A stretch of DNA of 64,000 bases from Amorphoplanes digitatis (GCF_014205335.1 NZ_JACHNH010000001.1:1922001-1986000), one strand, 5' to 3'. Numbered from the stretch's first letter, positions 40,049-48,870 are shown. The notes: generated from the sequence alone by a model not told the origin. A program made the numbers and translations.

Positions 40049-40888
40049 GTGGCGCTCGTCGATCGATCGCGCCGCTCCCGGCTGCTGGTCATCGGCGGCG
40101 CCGAGCGGTACGGCCCCGGCGGCACCGAGATCCTGCGCCGCTTCGTCGACCTGGCCGGCGGTGCCGCCGCCGAGCTGGTCGTCATCGCCACCGCCAGCGC
40201 CGAGCCCGCCATCCTCGAGGCCGAGTACGCCGCCCTCTTCTCCCGCCTCGGCGCGGGCCGGGTCCGTGCGCTGCGGCTGGAGACCCGGGCACAGGCCAAC
40301 GAGTCCGCGGTGATCGAGGCGCTCGCGACCGCGACCGGCGTCTTCTTCACCGGCGGCGACCAGCTGCGGATCACCACGGTGCTCGGCGGTACCCGTACGG
40401 ACTCCGCGTTGCAGACCCTCGTGCAGGAGGGCGCGGTGGTCCTCGGCGGCACCAGCGCCGGCGCCGCGATGATGTCCGGCACGATGATCATCGGCGGTGA
40501 CGGGCCGGGGGTCGCGCGCACCAGCGTGCGTACCGGTCCCGGCCTCGAGTTCCTGCCCGGCGTGCTCATCGACATGCACTTCGCCGAGCGCGGCCGGCTC
40601 AACCGCCTGCTCAGCGCCGTCGCGCTGTACCCGCACGAGCTCGGCCTCGGCATCGACGAGGACACCGCGATCCTGGCCGACGGCGACTGCTTCGAGGTGC
40701 TGGGCAGCGGCGCGGTCATCGTGGTCGACGCGGGCGCGGCCGGCGACATCCGGACGCCGGTCGACGGGCCGATCGCGCTCACCGGCGCGCGCGTACACGT
40801 GCTTCCTGCCGGGTGCAGGTTCGAACTGTCCGGTCGCCGCCCCTCGCTCGCCGACGGGGCCGGAGGGGAACGGGAACTGGCCGCATGA
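40049..40888 (+). CDS. cphB: Cyanophycinase
   Basis: Cyanophycinase (peptidase family S51) cuts cyanophycin, the Asp-Arg polymer, into beta-Asp-Arg dipeptides. The 279-residue cytosolic protein has GGDQLR, the nucleophile elbow GGTSAGAAMM (Ser136) and DMHFAERGRLNRLL, all conserved in CphB. GTG start after GGAGGAGG. The stop overlaps the cyanophycin synthetase start (ATGA), so degradation and synthesis of the reserve are encoded as a coupled pair. Confidence 0.94.
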   Translation: MALVDRSRRSRLLVIGGAERYGPGGTEILRRFVDLAGGAAAELVVIATASAEPAILEAEYAALFSRLGAGRVRALRLETRAQANESAVIEALATATGVFFTGGDQLRITTVLGGTRTDSALQTLVQEGAVVLGGTSAGAAMMSGTMIIGGDGPGVARTSVRTGPGLEFLPGVLIDMHFAERGRLNRLLSAVALYPHELGLGIDEDTAILADGDCFEVLGSGAVIVVDAGAAGDIRTPVDGPIALTGARVHVLPAGCRFELSGRRPSLADGAGGERELAA

Positions 40889-43623
40889 AGATCCTCGGTA
40901 TCCGCCGGCTGCGCGGACCCAACGTCTACCTTGACCGCCCGGTTGCGGTGGCCCGGCTGCGCCTCGACGAGCTGACCGGCCGCGAGACCAGCGACCTCGA
41001 GGGGTTCACCGAGCGGCTGCTGCGCGCGCTGCCCGGGCTCGCCGAGCACCACTGCGCGGCGGGCGCACCGGGTGGCTTCGTCAGCCGGATGCGCGGCGGC
41101 ACCTACTTCGGACACGTGACCGAGCACGTCAGCATCGAGCTGTCGCAGCGGATCGGGCGCGACGTCAGCTTCGGCCGGACCGTCTCGGCCGGCGAGCCCG
41201 GCCTCTACGACGTGATCGTGGAGTGCCCGCAGGACGAGTCGCCCGAGTCCCCGCTGGCGGCGGAGCTGCTGGACGCCGCCGCCGAGCTGGTCACCGCGGT
41301 CGCGGCCGGCGACTGCCCGCCGGGCGCCGCCCTGGCGGCGCGCGTGGCCGCGCTGACAGAACTGGCGGAGCGCGAGGCCATCGGCCCGAGCACCCGGTCC
41401 ATCATCGCGGCGGCCCGCGGCCGCGGCATCCCGGTCGAGCGCTACGCCGACCTGAGCCTGCTGCGGCTCGGCTGGGGCAACCGGCGCCGCCTCGCCTGGG
41501 CGGCGATGACCGACCGGACCGGCGGCGTCGGCGTCGACATCGCCGCGGACAAGCAGGTGACCCGCCGGCTGCTGGAGGAGGCCGGCGTGCCGGTCGCCGC
41601 CGGCGGCGCGGCCCGGACCGCCGCGGAGGCGGTCCGCCTGCTGACCGTGCTGGGCGCGCCGGTCGTCGTCAAACCCCGCCGCGGCCGCCAGGGCCGCAAC
41701 GTGGCCCTCAACCTGCGCACGGCCGCCGACGTGGAGAACGCGTACGCGGCGGCCGGCGGCGACGTGGTGGTCGAGCGGCAACTCGCCGGCCGCGACTACC
41801 GGGTCCTGGTCGTGGCGGGCGAGGTCGTCGCCGCCGCGGAACGCCTCGCGGCGCACGTCGTCGGCGACGGCGAGAGCACGGTCGCCGAGCTGGTGGCCCG
41901 CACCAACGAGGACCCGCGCCGGGGCCGGGGCCACGCCCGGGTGCTGACCCGGATCGCCCTGGACGACGACGCGCTGGCGGTGCTCGCCCGGCAGGACTGC
42001 GCGCCCGGTGCCGTGCCGGCCGCGGGCCGGCTGGTGTGGCTGCGCGAGAACGCCAACCTGTCCACCGGCGGCACCGGCAGCGACGTGACCGACCGGGTGC
42101 ACCCCGAGGTCGCCGCGCTGTGCCTGCGCGTCGCCGCCCTGGTCGGCCTCGACATCGCGGGCATCGACCTGCGGCTGGACGACATCGCGGCGCCGCTGCC
42201 GCCGGGTGGCCCGGCGCGGACCACGGGCGGCGTCATCGAGGTGAACGCCGCGCCGGGGCTGCGCATGCACCTGGCGCCGGTGCGGGGGCGCTCCCGCGAC
42301 GTCGGGGACGCGATCGTGCGGGCGATGTTCCCCGGCGGGTCCGACGGGCGGATACCGACGGTCGCCGTCACCGGCACCAACGGCAAGACGACGGTGGCGC
42401 GGCTGACGGCGTACCTGTTGGCGGGCATGGGTCTGCGGGTCGGCCTGACCACGACGGAGGGCGTCAGCATCGACGGCCGGACGGTCCACCAGGGCGACGC
42501 GACCGGCCCGCGCTCGGCGCAGATGGTGCTCGGCGACCCCGGTGTGCAGGCCGCGGTCCTGGAGACCGCGCGTGGCGGGACGCTGCGGCGCGGGCTCGGC
42601 TACGACTGGACCGACGTCGGCGTGATCACCAACATCACCGCCGACCATCTCGGGCAGGACGGGCTCGACTCGATCGAGGCGCTGGCACACGTCAAGGCGC
42701 TGATCGCGGAGCGGGTCCGCGACGGCGGCACCCTGGTGCTCAACGCGGACGACCCGTGGGTGCGAAGCCTCGCCGAGCGGGACCGGGTGCGCGCGGACCG
42801 CAAGCGCATCGTCTGGTTCGGCACGGACGCCCGGCAGCCGGTGCTGGCCGCGCACCTCGGCGCCGGCGGAACGGCGTACGTCCTCCAGGACGGCTGGCTG
42901 GTTCAGGCGACGGGCGCCCGGCGGACGCCGCTGCTGCGGGTCGAGGAGGTGCCCGGCTCGTTCGACGGGGCGGCGCCGCACGCGGCGCTCAACGCGCTGG
43001 CGGCCGCGGCCGCGGCGCGGGCGCTCGGCGCCTCGCACGACCTGGTGGCCGCGCGGCTGGCGAGCTTCGAGCCGCGGCGGGACAACCCCGGCCGGGCGAC
43101 GGTGCTGCGCGTGGGCGAGGTGACCCTGTTCATCGACTACGCGCACAACCCGGCGGCGATCGCGACGGTGCTGCGGACCCTGCACCGGGTCTTCGGCCCG
43201 AACCGGTGCCTGGCGGCGGTGACGCTGCCGGGCGACCGCCGCGACGACCTGCTGGCCGCCTCGGCGCAGGTGCTGGCCGACGGGGTCGGCCGGGTGGTGC
43301 TCTACGAGGACGAGGATCCGCGGGGGCGCACGCCGGGTGAGGTCGCGGGCCTTGTCGAGCGGGAGATGCGCGCGCGCCGGCCACAGCTGCACGCGGTACG
43401 GGCGCAGGGTCACCGCGCCGCGGTGGAGCAGGCGCTGCGGCTGGCCGCGCCCGGCGACGTGGTCCTGGTGATGTACGAGAAGCTCGCCGCGGTCCTGGAC
43501 CATCTCGAGGAGCTGGGTGCGGTGCCGGCCGGCGCGGCCGTGGTGCCCGCGGAGCGGCTGACCGCTCGGCCGACGCTCGATCTGGGGCTCCTGCCCACCC
43601 GCGCCGGTAGCGCTCCCGGGTGA
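40885..43623 (+). CDS. cphA: Cyanophycin synthetase
   Basis: CphA builds multi-L-arginyl-poly-L-aspartate (cyanophycin), a nitrogen and carbon reserve, using ATP. The 912-residue protein starts with MKILGIRRLRGPN and has the N-terminal domain (about 1-160), an ATP-grasp domain (about 215-480, with VVVKPRRGRQGRNV and GIDLRLDD) and a Mur-ligase-like domain from about 490 with the P-loop GTNGKTT and HNPAAIATVLRTL. Length matches cyanobacterial and actinobacterial CphA. The ATG at 40885 overlaps cphB; a longer in-frame start lies inside cphB. Confidence 0.95.
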   Translation: MKILGIRRLRGPNVYLDRPVAVARLRLDELTGRETSDLEGFTERLLRALPGLAEHHCAAGAPGGFVSRMRGGTYFGHVTEHVSIELSQRIGRDVSFGRTVSAGEPGLYDVIVECPQDESPESPLAAELLDAAAELVTAVAAGDCPPGAALAARVAALTELAEREAIGPSTRSIIAAARGRGIPVERYADLSLLRLGWGNRRRLAWAAMTDRTGGVGVDIAADKQVTRRLLEEAGVPVAAGGAARTAAEAVRLLTVLGAPVVVKPRRGRQGRNVALNLRTAADVENAYAAAGGDVVVERQLAGRDYRVLVVAGEVVAAAERLAAHVVGDGESTVAELVARTNEDPRRGRGHARVLTRIALDDDALAVLARQDCAPGAVPAAGRLVWLRENANLSTGGTGSDVTDRVHPEVAALCLRVAALVGLDIAGIDLRLDDIAAPLPPGGPARTTGGVIEVNAAPGLRMHLAPVRGRSRDVGDAIVRAMFPGGSDGRIPTVAVTGTNGKTTVARLTAYLLAGMGLRVGLTTTEGVSIDGRTVHQGDATGPRSAQMVLGDPGVQAAVLETARGGTLRRGLGYDWTDVGVITNITADHLGQDGLDSIEALAHVKALIAERVRDGGTLVLNADDPWVRSLAERDRVRADRKRIVWFGTDARQPVLAAHLGAGGTAYVLQDGWLVQATGARRTPLLRVEEVPGSFDGAAPHAALNALAAAAAARALGASHDLVAARLASFEPRRDNPGRATVLRVGEVTLFIDYAHNPAAIATVLRTLHRVFGPNRCLAAVTLPGDRRDDLLAASAQVLADGVGRVVLYEDEDPRGRTPGEVAGLVEREMRARRPQLHAVRAQGHRAAVEQALRLAAPGDVVLVMYEKLAAVLDHLEELGAVPAGAAVVPAERLTARPTLDLGLLPTRAGSAPG

Positions 43624-44144
43624 ATTGCCGGAAATAATGGAGTGTCGCGGCAACAAAGCATGATCGTCGTACGGAAATCACCCGATCGGGCGGGGTTGCC
43701 CTGGTCATTGCATTGCGGCAAGCATTACCGAGGGTATAGATGAAAGTAACTCATACTTCGGTCAATGTCTCTTTAGGTAATGCAAGAGCAACTGCACGTG
43801 CAGAATCCCTTGTGGATGCGCCACATCCGAGGGATACCCGCAAGTTCCGACGAAGTGTGACAAATCCGGCCAGGTCCGAATTGCATGATCATCTACACCT
43901 CTCTGACCAGGCATTTTGGCCACTCGAATCGTCATGCACCCGCGGCGCATAGCGCAGAACAGACAGTGACGATGCGCAGGTCATCGGTGTCGGCGATGTG
44001 TCGAGACAGGAGCCGTTAGTGGGCTAACATCCTCGCCGTCGATGGGGAATGCTCGGTCCTACGGCGGACCGAGCACCGCCCCGGCATCAGGACGCATGGC
44101 GGTGCGGTACTGATGTTTTCTTCCGATCGCGCATGTGGGGGCAC
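43624..44144. other. AT-richer intergenic region between cphA and the kinase gene
   Basis: This 521-bp stretch is visibly poorer in GC than its surroundings, mainly 43620-43930. It contains the perfect 12-bp palindrome CTGCACGTGCAG (43792-43803), TTGCCG/CGGCAA arms right after cphA (43625-43653), and ATCGTCA/TGACGAT arms near 43928-43976. A small open frame (43740-43952, 70 codons) has GAGGG five bases before its ATG, but low GC at third positions and a TTA codon, unlike its neighbours. I do not call it a gene. Nothing else was recognised. Confidence 0.5.
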
Positions 44145-46346
44145 ATGAGCACGACGGACCTGCCCGGTTCGAGTCTGCTGGCCGGTCGATATCGACTGGT
44201 CGAGCGGCTCGGCGCCGGCGGGATGTCAGTGGTGTGGCGAGGCTTCGACGAGGTCCTCGGTCGTCAGGTCGCGGTGAAGGTCCTGCCGCCCTCGACGAGC
44301 GCCGACCCCTCGTTCCGGCGCCGGCTGCGCGCGGAGGCACAGGCCGCGGCGCGGCTGAGCCACCCGCACATCACGAATGTCTACGACTACGGCGAGGCGA
44401 CCACCGTCGACGGTGAGCCCGTGCCGTACGTCGTCATGGAGCTGGTCGACGGCGAGTCCCTCGCCGCCGTCCTCGCCCGGGTGCGCCGACTGCCGTGGCC
44501 GGCCGCGGTGCGCATCTGTTCAGAGGTCTCGGCGGCGCTCGCCGCCGCACACGCGCGGGGCATCGTGCACCGCGACGTCACCCCGGCCAACGTCATGCTC
44601 ACGCCGGGCGGCGCCAAGGTCGTCGACTTCGGCATCTCCGCACTCATCGGCGAGAACGACATCGACCCCGACGGCAGCCTGCTCGGCACCCCGGCCTACC
44701 TCGCGCCCGAGCGGCTCGAGGGCGGCCAGGTCAGCCCGGCCACCGACGTCTACGCGGTCGGCCTGCTCATCTACCGCACGCTGATCGGCCAGCTGCCGTG
44801 GGATGTCGGCACCACGACGGCCCTGCTGCGCGCGCACCAGTACACCGAGCCCGAGCCGATGCCGCCCGTCGAGGGCCTGCCGAACGCGGTCTCCGCGCTC
44901 ATCGCCCGGTGCCTGGAGAAGCGGCCCTCGGACCGCCCGTCCAGCGCCGAGCTGGCGCACGTGCTCGGCACGGTGTCCGCCGGCGTCCCCTCGGCCCGCG
45001 CCTTCGTGCCGGACTGGGCCGACAGCGGCGAGGACACCACGATCCTGCCGTCCGCGCACCAGAACACCGACGGCTTCGGCCGGATCCGCCCGGGCCACGC
45101 GCGGGTAGCGGAGTCGGCCGCTCCCGGCCGGGGCGTCGCCGCGGTACCCGCGGTGGCCTCGGGTCACGACGCGCCGGTGTCGCCGGCGCCATCGGGCTCC
45201 CCGGTGCCGCCGGTCTCGGTCGCCGAGGTCGAGGCCGCGGTCGGCCCCGGCGGCAGCGCGGCCCCGCCGCGCGGCGGCCCGCGGAACAGCCGCTTCGGCG
45301 GCGTGCCGCAGGCGCCCCCGACGACCGGTTACCCGGCCGCGCACGCCGCGCACCCGGAGCCGCACGGCACGCCGGGCCCGGTCAGCCCGGCCCTGCGCCC
45401 GGCCTTCGGCGCCGACGCGCCGAGCCGGCCGCCGTCGCGCGCCGACGGCGGGGCCCCGCCCCCGCCGAACCGTCCGGGCGGCGGACCGGGGCAGACCGGC
45501 CCCGGCGCGCCGGGGCCGGGTCGCCACACGGGCACGACGCAGCGGCGCCGCCTCTTCATCGCGGGAGGCTCGGCCGCCGTGCTCGTCCTGATCGCCCTGA
45601 CCGCGGCGTTCACCAACGGCGACGAGCCGAAGGACTCCGTGGCCGGCGTGCAGCCGACCAGCCTCACCGGCTCCAGCAAGTGCGTGGTCAGCTACGCGGT
45701 CTGGTCGGACGCGAACAACAAGTTCCGGGCCGCCGTCACCGTCGCCAACCGCGACACCACGGCGATCAAGGACTGGAAGCTCTGGTTCGTGATGCCGGGC
45801 GACCAGGTCGTCTCGGGCAACGGCAAGCTCAAGCTCGACCAGCAGGGCCAGGGCGTCACCGTGCAGTCCACAAAGGCGCTCAACCCGCAGCAGAGCGAGA
45901 CGCTGCAGTTCACCGGCCGCTACCGGGCCAGCAACGCCGCGCCGATGGTGTTCCAGCTCGCCGGCGAGACCTGCCAGACGTTCGTGTCGCCGGCGCCCGG
46001 CGCGCCGTCGCAGCCGGTCGAGCACCTGACCAACGGCGAGGTCCGGCTCGGCCCGGTGCCGACCAAGGAGTCGCCGATCCCCGGCATCTCCATCAACCCG
46101 AGCGGTGTCGCGGTCCCGGTGCCGGTCGGCACGACCCCGCCGGCAACGACCACCTCGGCCAGCCCGACGCCGACGCAGACGCAGATCGTGGAACCGACCG
46201 ACGACGGTCCGGCCGCGCCGGCCCCGCCGACCCTTCCGTCGCAGGGCACGACGCCGCCGACCACCGCCTCGACCACGCCGACCTTTTCGCCGCCGCCGGT
46301 CATGAACACCGACCTGGAGCCGGAGGACACGCCCGAGGGAGAGTGA
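44145..46346 (+). CDS. Transmembrane Ser/Thr protein kinase with extracytoplasmic CBM2-like domain
   Basis: The 733-residue protein has an N-terminal Hanks-type kinase (about 14-280): glycine loop LGAGGMSVVW, VAVK (Lys45), HRDVTPANVM (Asp144), VDFG (Asp161) and TPAYLAPERL, so it should be active. A Pro/Gly-rich juxtamembrane linker leads to one helix (about 470-490). Outside, residues about 512-609 resemble a family 2 carbohydrate-binding module: a Cys at each end, VTVANRDTTAIKDWKLWFV and SNAAPMVFQLAGETC. Trp residues usual at some sugar-binding positions are missing, so ligand binding is uncertain. A Pro/Thr-rich tail follows. The ATG at 44145 has GTGGGGG upstream. Confidence 0.88.
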   Translation: MSTTDLPGSSLLAGRYRLVERLGAGGMSVVWRGFDEVLGRQVAVKVLPPSTSADPSFRRRLRAEAQAAARLSHPHITNVYDYGEATTVDGEPVPYVVMELVDGESLAAVLARVRRLPWPAAVRICSEVSAALAAAHARGIVHRDVTPANVMLTPGGAKVVDFGISALIGENDIDPDGSLLGTPAYLAPERLEGGQVSPATDVYAVGLLIYRTLIGQLPWDVGTTTALLRAHQYTEPEPMPPVEGLPNAVSALIARCLEKRPSDRPSSAELAHVLGTVSAGVPSARAFVPDWADSGEDTTILPSAHQNTDGFGRIRPGHARVAESAAPGRGVAAVPAVASGHDAPVSPAPSGSPVPPVSVAEVEAAVGPGGSAAPPRGGPRNSRFGGVPQAPPTTGYPAAHAAHPEPHGTPGPVSPALRPAFGADAPSRPPSRADGGAPPPPNRPGGGPGQTGPGAPGPGRHTGTTQRRRLFIAGGSAAVLVLIALTAAFTNGDEPKDSVAGVQPTSLTGSSKCVVSYAVWSDANNKFRAAVTVANRDTTAIKDWKLWFVMPGDQVVSGNGKLKLDQQGQGVTVQSTKALNPQQSETLQFTGRYRASNAAPMVFQLAGETCQTFVSPAPGAPSQPVEHLTNGEVRLGPVPTKESPIPGISINPSGVAVPVPVGTTPPATTTSASPTPTQTQIVEPTDDGPAAPAPPTLPSQGTTPPTTASTTPTFSPPPVMNTDLEPEDTPEGE

Positions 46347-46368
46347 GCCGGGGCCGGACAGCGCGTTC

Positions 46369-46406
46369 CTCGGGCAGTCGACCGGAGTAGCGGTCGACTG
46401 CCCGAG
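46369..46406 (+). terminator. Hairpin terminator after the kinase gene
   Basis: A perfect 15-bp stem (CTCGGGCAGTCGACC, 46369-46383, with 46392-46406) with an eight-base loop lies 23 bases after the kinase stop. Confidence 0.8.
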
Positions 46407-46420
46407 CCGCGAGCTAGAGT

Positions 46421-46677
46421 CGAATCGTGTCGGGCAGGCGCCCGCGATCCCGGCCCGGAAGCATCGCTCTCGATGTCCGGGCCCCGGACTCCCCTCGGGT
46501 AACTCCGCAACCAGAATCCCGAGCCGAAATCGGAGCGGACCCTCTCGGCGTGCCTGCGGCCCGGCCCGACGCCCACGTGCAAGATGACTGATATCGGCCT
46601 GTGGGCTGGGCGGCTCCGGTCCGCGCCGACACGAGCGTTGCCCGCACCGGAGCAAGTAGCTATCGGGGGAGTTCGAA
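46421..46677 (+). other. Structured 5' leader candidate upstream of a small orphan gene
   Basis: A TAGAGT -10-like box at 46415-46420 precedes about 250 bases without a gene. Three elements are visible. A nested hairpin at 46452-46483 pairs GGCCCGGA with TCCGGGCC and CATCG with CGATG. An interleaved pair at 46494-46535 (CTCGGG with CCCGAG, CTCCG with CGGAG) allows an H-type pseudoknot. A third hairpin (GCTCCGGT 46613-46620 with ACCGGAGC 46646-46653) ends 11 bases before the GGGGGAG ribosome binding site. I could not match a known riboswitch class. Confidence 0.45.
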
Positions 46678-46935
46678 ATGATCAATACCGTCCTTGAGCT
46701 GGCGGCGGAGGCGTTGTTCGTCTCCGACCTCCAGCCGTCCGAGTGTCCCGACCGGCAGGCCGTCGAGGACACCGTGACGGCCATGCTCCTGCGGCACGGC
46801 AGTGACGGCTGCGCCGCCGGGGTGGCGGAGGAGTTCGGTGACCACCCGGAGTTGGCCGTGCGCCGCATGGTCTGGGTGCGCCAGGAGTTGCGCAACGTGA
46901 TGAGCGCGCCGCTGCGCCCCCATTACGTCGGCTGA
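46678..46935 (+). CDS. Small conserved-looking protein of unknown function
   Basis: The 85-residue product is helical and acidic, with two cysteines (SECPD and DGCAAG) and a segment HPELAVRRMVWVRQELRNVM near the end. No membrane helix or signal is present. The ATG has a clear GGGGGAG ribosome binding site seven bases upstream and codon use like its neighbours, so it is probably a real gene. I do not recognise the family. It stands alone between the kinase and the sigma-factor gene and has a long, possibly structured leader. Confidence 0.7.
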   Translation: MINTVLELAAEALFVSDLQPSECPDRQAVEDTVTAMLLRHGSDGCAAGVAEEFGDHPELAVRRMVWVRQELRNVMSAPLRPHYVG

Positions 46936-47055
46936 GGCGCCCGAGCCGCGCGGGTGCGCGGACCCGCCGAGCGATAGCTGAGCCTTTTTCACTAAAAACA
47001 CCCTAAAAGCAACCGAGTTCGGCCACCACTGCACCTTTCAGCCGTAAGTGTTCTC

Positions 47056-47081
47056 CTCATCAGCCGGTTTCACCTGCCGGT
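47056..47081 (+). promoter_or_regulatory. Possible FliA-type promoter upstream of the sigma-factor gene
   Basis: CTCA (47056-47059), 16 bases, then GCCGGT (47076-47081) resembles the CTCA-N15-17-GCCGAA promoter described for Actinoplanes FliA regulons (recalled, not checked). The last two bases of the -10 differ. If real, the sigma factor could activate itself. Confidence 0.25.
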
Positions 47082-47103
47082 CTGTACGAGCGAGGAGGAA
47101 CAC

Positions 47104-48012
47104 GTGACTGCCACGACCGAGCTCCCCGCCCCCGTCGGCATCACCCACGACGCGCCGTCCGCGCGCGACCTCGAGGACCTGGTCCGAGAAAACATGCCGA
47201 TGGTGGGCCACCTGGTCCGGGAGTTGCTGAACCGCGTGCCCGGCCACGTTCACGCCGACGACCTGTCGTCCGCCGGATTCGCCGCGCTCCTCGGCGCCGC
47301 CCGCGCCTTCGACGTGAGCCGGGGCATTCCGTTCCACCGGTTCGCGGCCGTACGGATCCGCGGGGCGCTGCTGGACGAGCTGCGCGGACAGGACTGGGCC
47401 AGCCGCTCGGTCCGGGCACGGGCCCGCCGCTCGTCGACGGCCCGGCAGGAGCTCACCGCGGCGCTGGGGCGCACCCCGACCGAGGCCGAGGTCGCCGAGG
47501 TGCTCGGCATCGGCGTCGCCGAACTCGCCGCCGTCGAGGACGACGTGCAGAAGGCCGCGCTGCTCAGCCTCCAGGGATTCCCGACGGGCGCGGCGGAGGA
47601 GATGGTCCCGGAGCTCTCCGAGGGCCCCGAGGACCTGCTGCTCAAGCGGGAACGCCTCGGCTACCTGCACCAGGCGATCCAGGCCCTGCCCGAGCGGCTG
47701 CGGATGGTCGTCACCCAGTCGTTCCTCCAGGAGCAGCCGCTCAGCGACGTGGCCGCGGAGCTCGGCGTGACCGAGTCGCGGATCTCGCAGCTGCGCACCG
47801 AGGCGCTGCGCCTGCTCCGCGAGGGCCTGAACAGCTCACTCGCGCCGGAGCTGCTCACGGTCGCCGCCGGCGGGCCGCGCACCCGCAAGGGCTGCCTGCA
47901 ACGGCGCCGCACCGAGTACTTCGCCCGGGTCGCCGAGCAGGGCACGCTGCGGACCCGGCTGGCGCTCACCGACAGTCACGGCGTGCCGATCGCGGTCGCG
48001 GTCGCCGCCTGA
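47104..48012 (+). CDS. FliA/WhiG-type sigma-70 family RNA polymerase sigma factor
   Basis: The 302-residue protein is an alternative sigma factor of the motility/sporulation branch. It has region 2 (DLEDLVRENMPMVGHLVREL through AVRIRGALLDELRGQDW), region 3 (about 115-165) and region 4 with the helix-turn-helix LSDVAAELGVTESRISQL. About 50 residues after region 4, ending GVPIAVAVAA, are extra compared with typical FliA/WhiG and are not recognised. GTG start with AGGAGG at proper distance. In zoospore-forming actinomycetes such factors control flagellar genes; no flagellar gene is in this window. Its 3' end overlaps the convergent ureD by 37 bases. Confidence 0.88.
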   Translation: MTATTELPAPVGITHDAPSARDLEDLVRENMPMVGHLVRELLNRVPGHVHADDLSSAGFAALLGAARAFDVSRGIPFHRFAAVRIRGALLDELRGQDWASRSVRARARRSSTARQELTAALGRTPTEAEVAEVLGIGVAELAAVEDDVQKAALLSLQGFPTGAAEEMVPELSEGPEDLLLKRERLGYLHQAIQALPERLRMVVTQSFLQEQPLSDVAAELGVTESRISQLRTEALRLLREGLNSSLAPELLTVAAGGPRTRKGCLQRRRTEYFARVAEQGTLRTRLALTDSHGVPIAVAVAA

Positions 48013-48797
48013 TCGCGGCGGACACAGAGCGGATCCAGCGCGGCCCGGACCTCGCGGATGTCCGTGCCGACCGCGCCGGCGAGCATCCCCGGACCGGCGA
48101 GCGGCATCAGGACGGCGCAGCCGCCGAGCACCGTCGAACCCGCCGTCGCCGGCCCGCCCGGGCCGTCGCCGTCGCCGTCCAGCGCCCCCGGACCGGCCGC
48201 CCCCGGTCCGGCCAGGATGACCGAGCCGACCGCGCGGCCGCCGCCGAGTACCGCCCCGCCCGACCAGCCCGGCGCGCCCGGACCCACGGAGAGCTCGTGC
48301 CGGTAGAGGGTGCGGCCGTCGTACCGGACGGTCACGTCGGTCCGCACGTCGCCGGATGGCTCGTCGTGGCGGCCGCAGACCAGGTCGTCGCGCCAGAGCA
48401 GTGAACCGCCGGCCGCGACCTCGACGAGCGTGACGGCGACGTGATCGCAGCCGGACGCCGCGATCAACGGCTCCGGCAGCCAGCGCAGCGTCGCGCCCGC
48501 GGCGACCGACGCCCGGATCTCCAGCCGGGACGGCGGCGCGCCGGGCCGGCCGGGCAGCGCGAGCTGCGCGGCCACGCTGCGTACCGCCAGCCGGGCGCCC
48601 GGCCCGACCTCGACGTCCAGGCGCAGGTCGTCGCCGCACAGCGGCCCGGCGGCGCCGCCGACGATGTGCACGGTGACCTCGCCGCCGGCCGGCGTCCCGG
48701 TGCGCCGCGGCAGCAGCGGCGCCTCGCCCCGCAACACGGCGAGCCGGGTGCCGCCCCGCCCGTCGGCCTCGGCGACGATCCGTGCCCGCGCCCGCAT
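47976..48797 (-). CDS. ureD: Urease accessory protein UreD
   Basis: UreD (UreH) is the scaffold that recruits UreF and UreG to apo-urease for nickel insertion. The 273-residue protein shows LRLDVEVGPGARLAVRSVAAQL, WLPEPLIAASGCDH and WRDDLVCGRHDEPSGD, all typical of UreD. The ATG at 48797 gives the usual N-terminus; no strong ribosome binding site is visible and the gap to ureG is 73 bases. A Gly/Ala/Asp-rich stretch near residue 205 is low complexity. Last gene of the urease cluster. Confidence 0.88.
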   Translation of the reverse strand: MRARARIVAEADGRGGTRLAVLRGEAPLLPRRTGTPAGGEVTVHIVGGAAGPLCGDDLRLDVEVGPGARLAVRSVAAQLALPGRPGAPPSRLEIRASVAAGATLRWLPEPLIAASGCDHVAVTLVEVAAGGSLLWRDDLVCGRHDEPSGDVRTDVTVRYDGRTLYRHELSVGPGAPGWSGGAVLGGGRAVGSVILAGPGAAGPGALDGDGDGPGGPATAGSTVLGGCAVLMPLAGPGMLAGAVGTDIREVRAALDPLCVRRDQAATATAIGTP

Positions 48798-48870
48798 CAG
48801 CGCGCCGCCCGCATTGCGGCGCCCCGCGGCCCGCCGCGCGGCCCGTGGCGCGGATCGGTGGCGCCGGGCG

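Noticed and set aside
39646..43656. A 1336-codon minus-strand open frame opposite the cyanophycin genes
   Set aside because: It is a GC-rich shadow of cphB and cphA: the composition is Arg/Gly/Pro/His-rich without domains, and the plus strand carries recognisable catalytic motifs throughout.
43740..43952. 70-codon open frame with GAGGG before its ATG
   Set aside because: Third-position GC is far below that of neighbouring genes and the product has no recognisable feature; kept as a finding, not called as a gene.
45990..46340. Pro/Thr-rich repeats at the C-terminus of the kinase, considered as a separate gene or repeat element
   Set aside because: The frame is continuous with the kinase and such linkers are common in exported tails of actinobacterial proteins.
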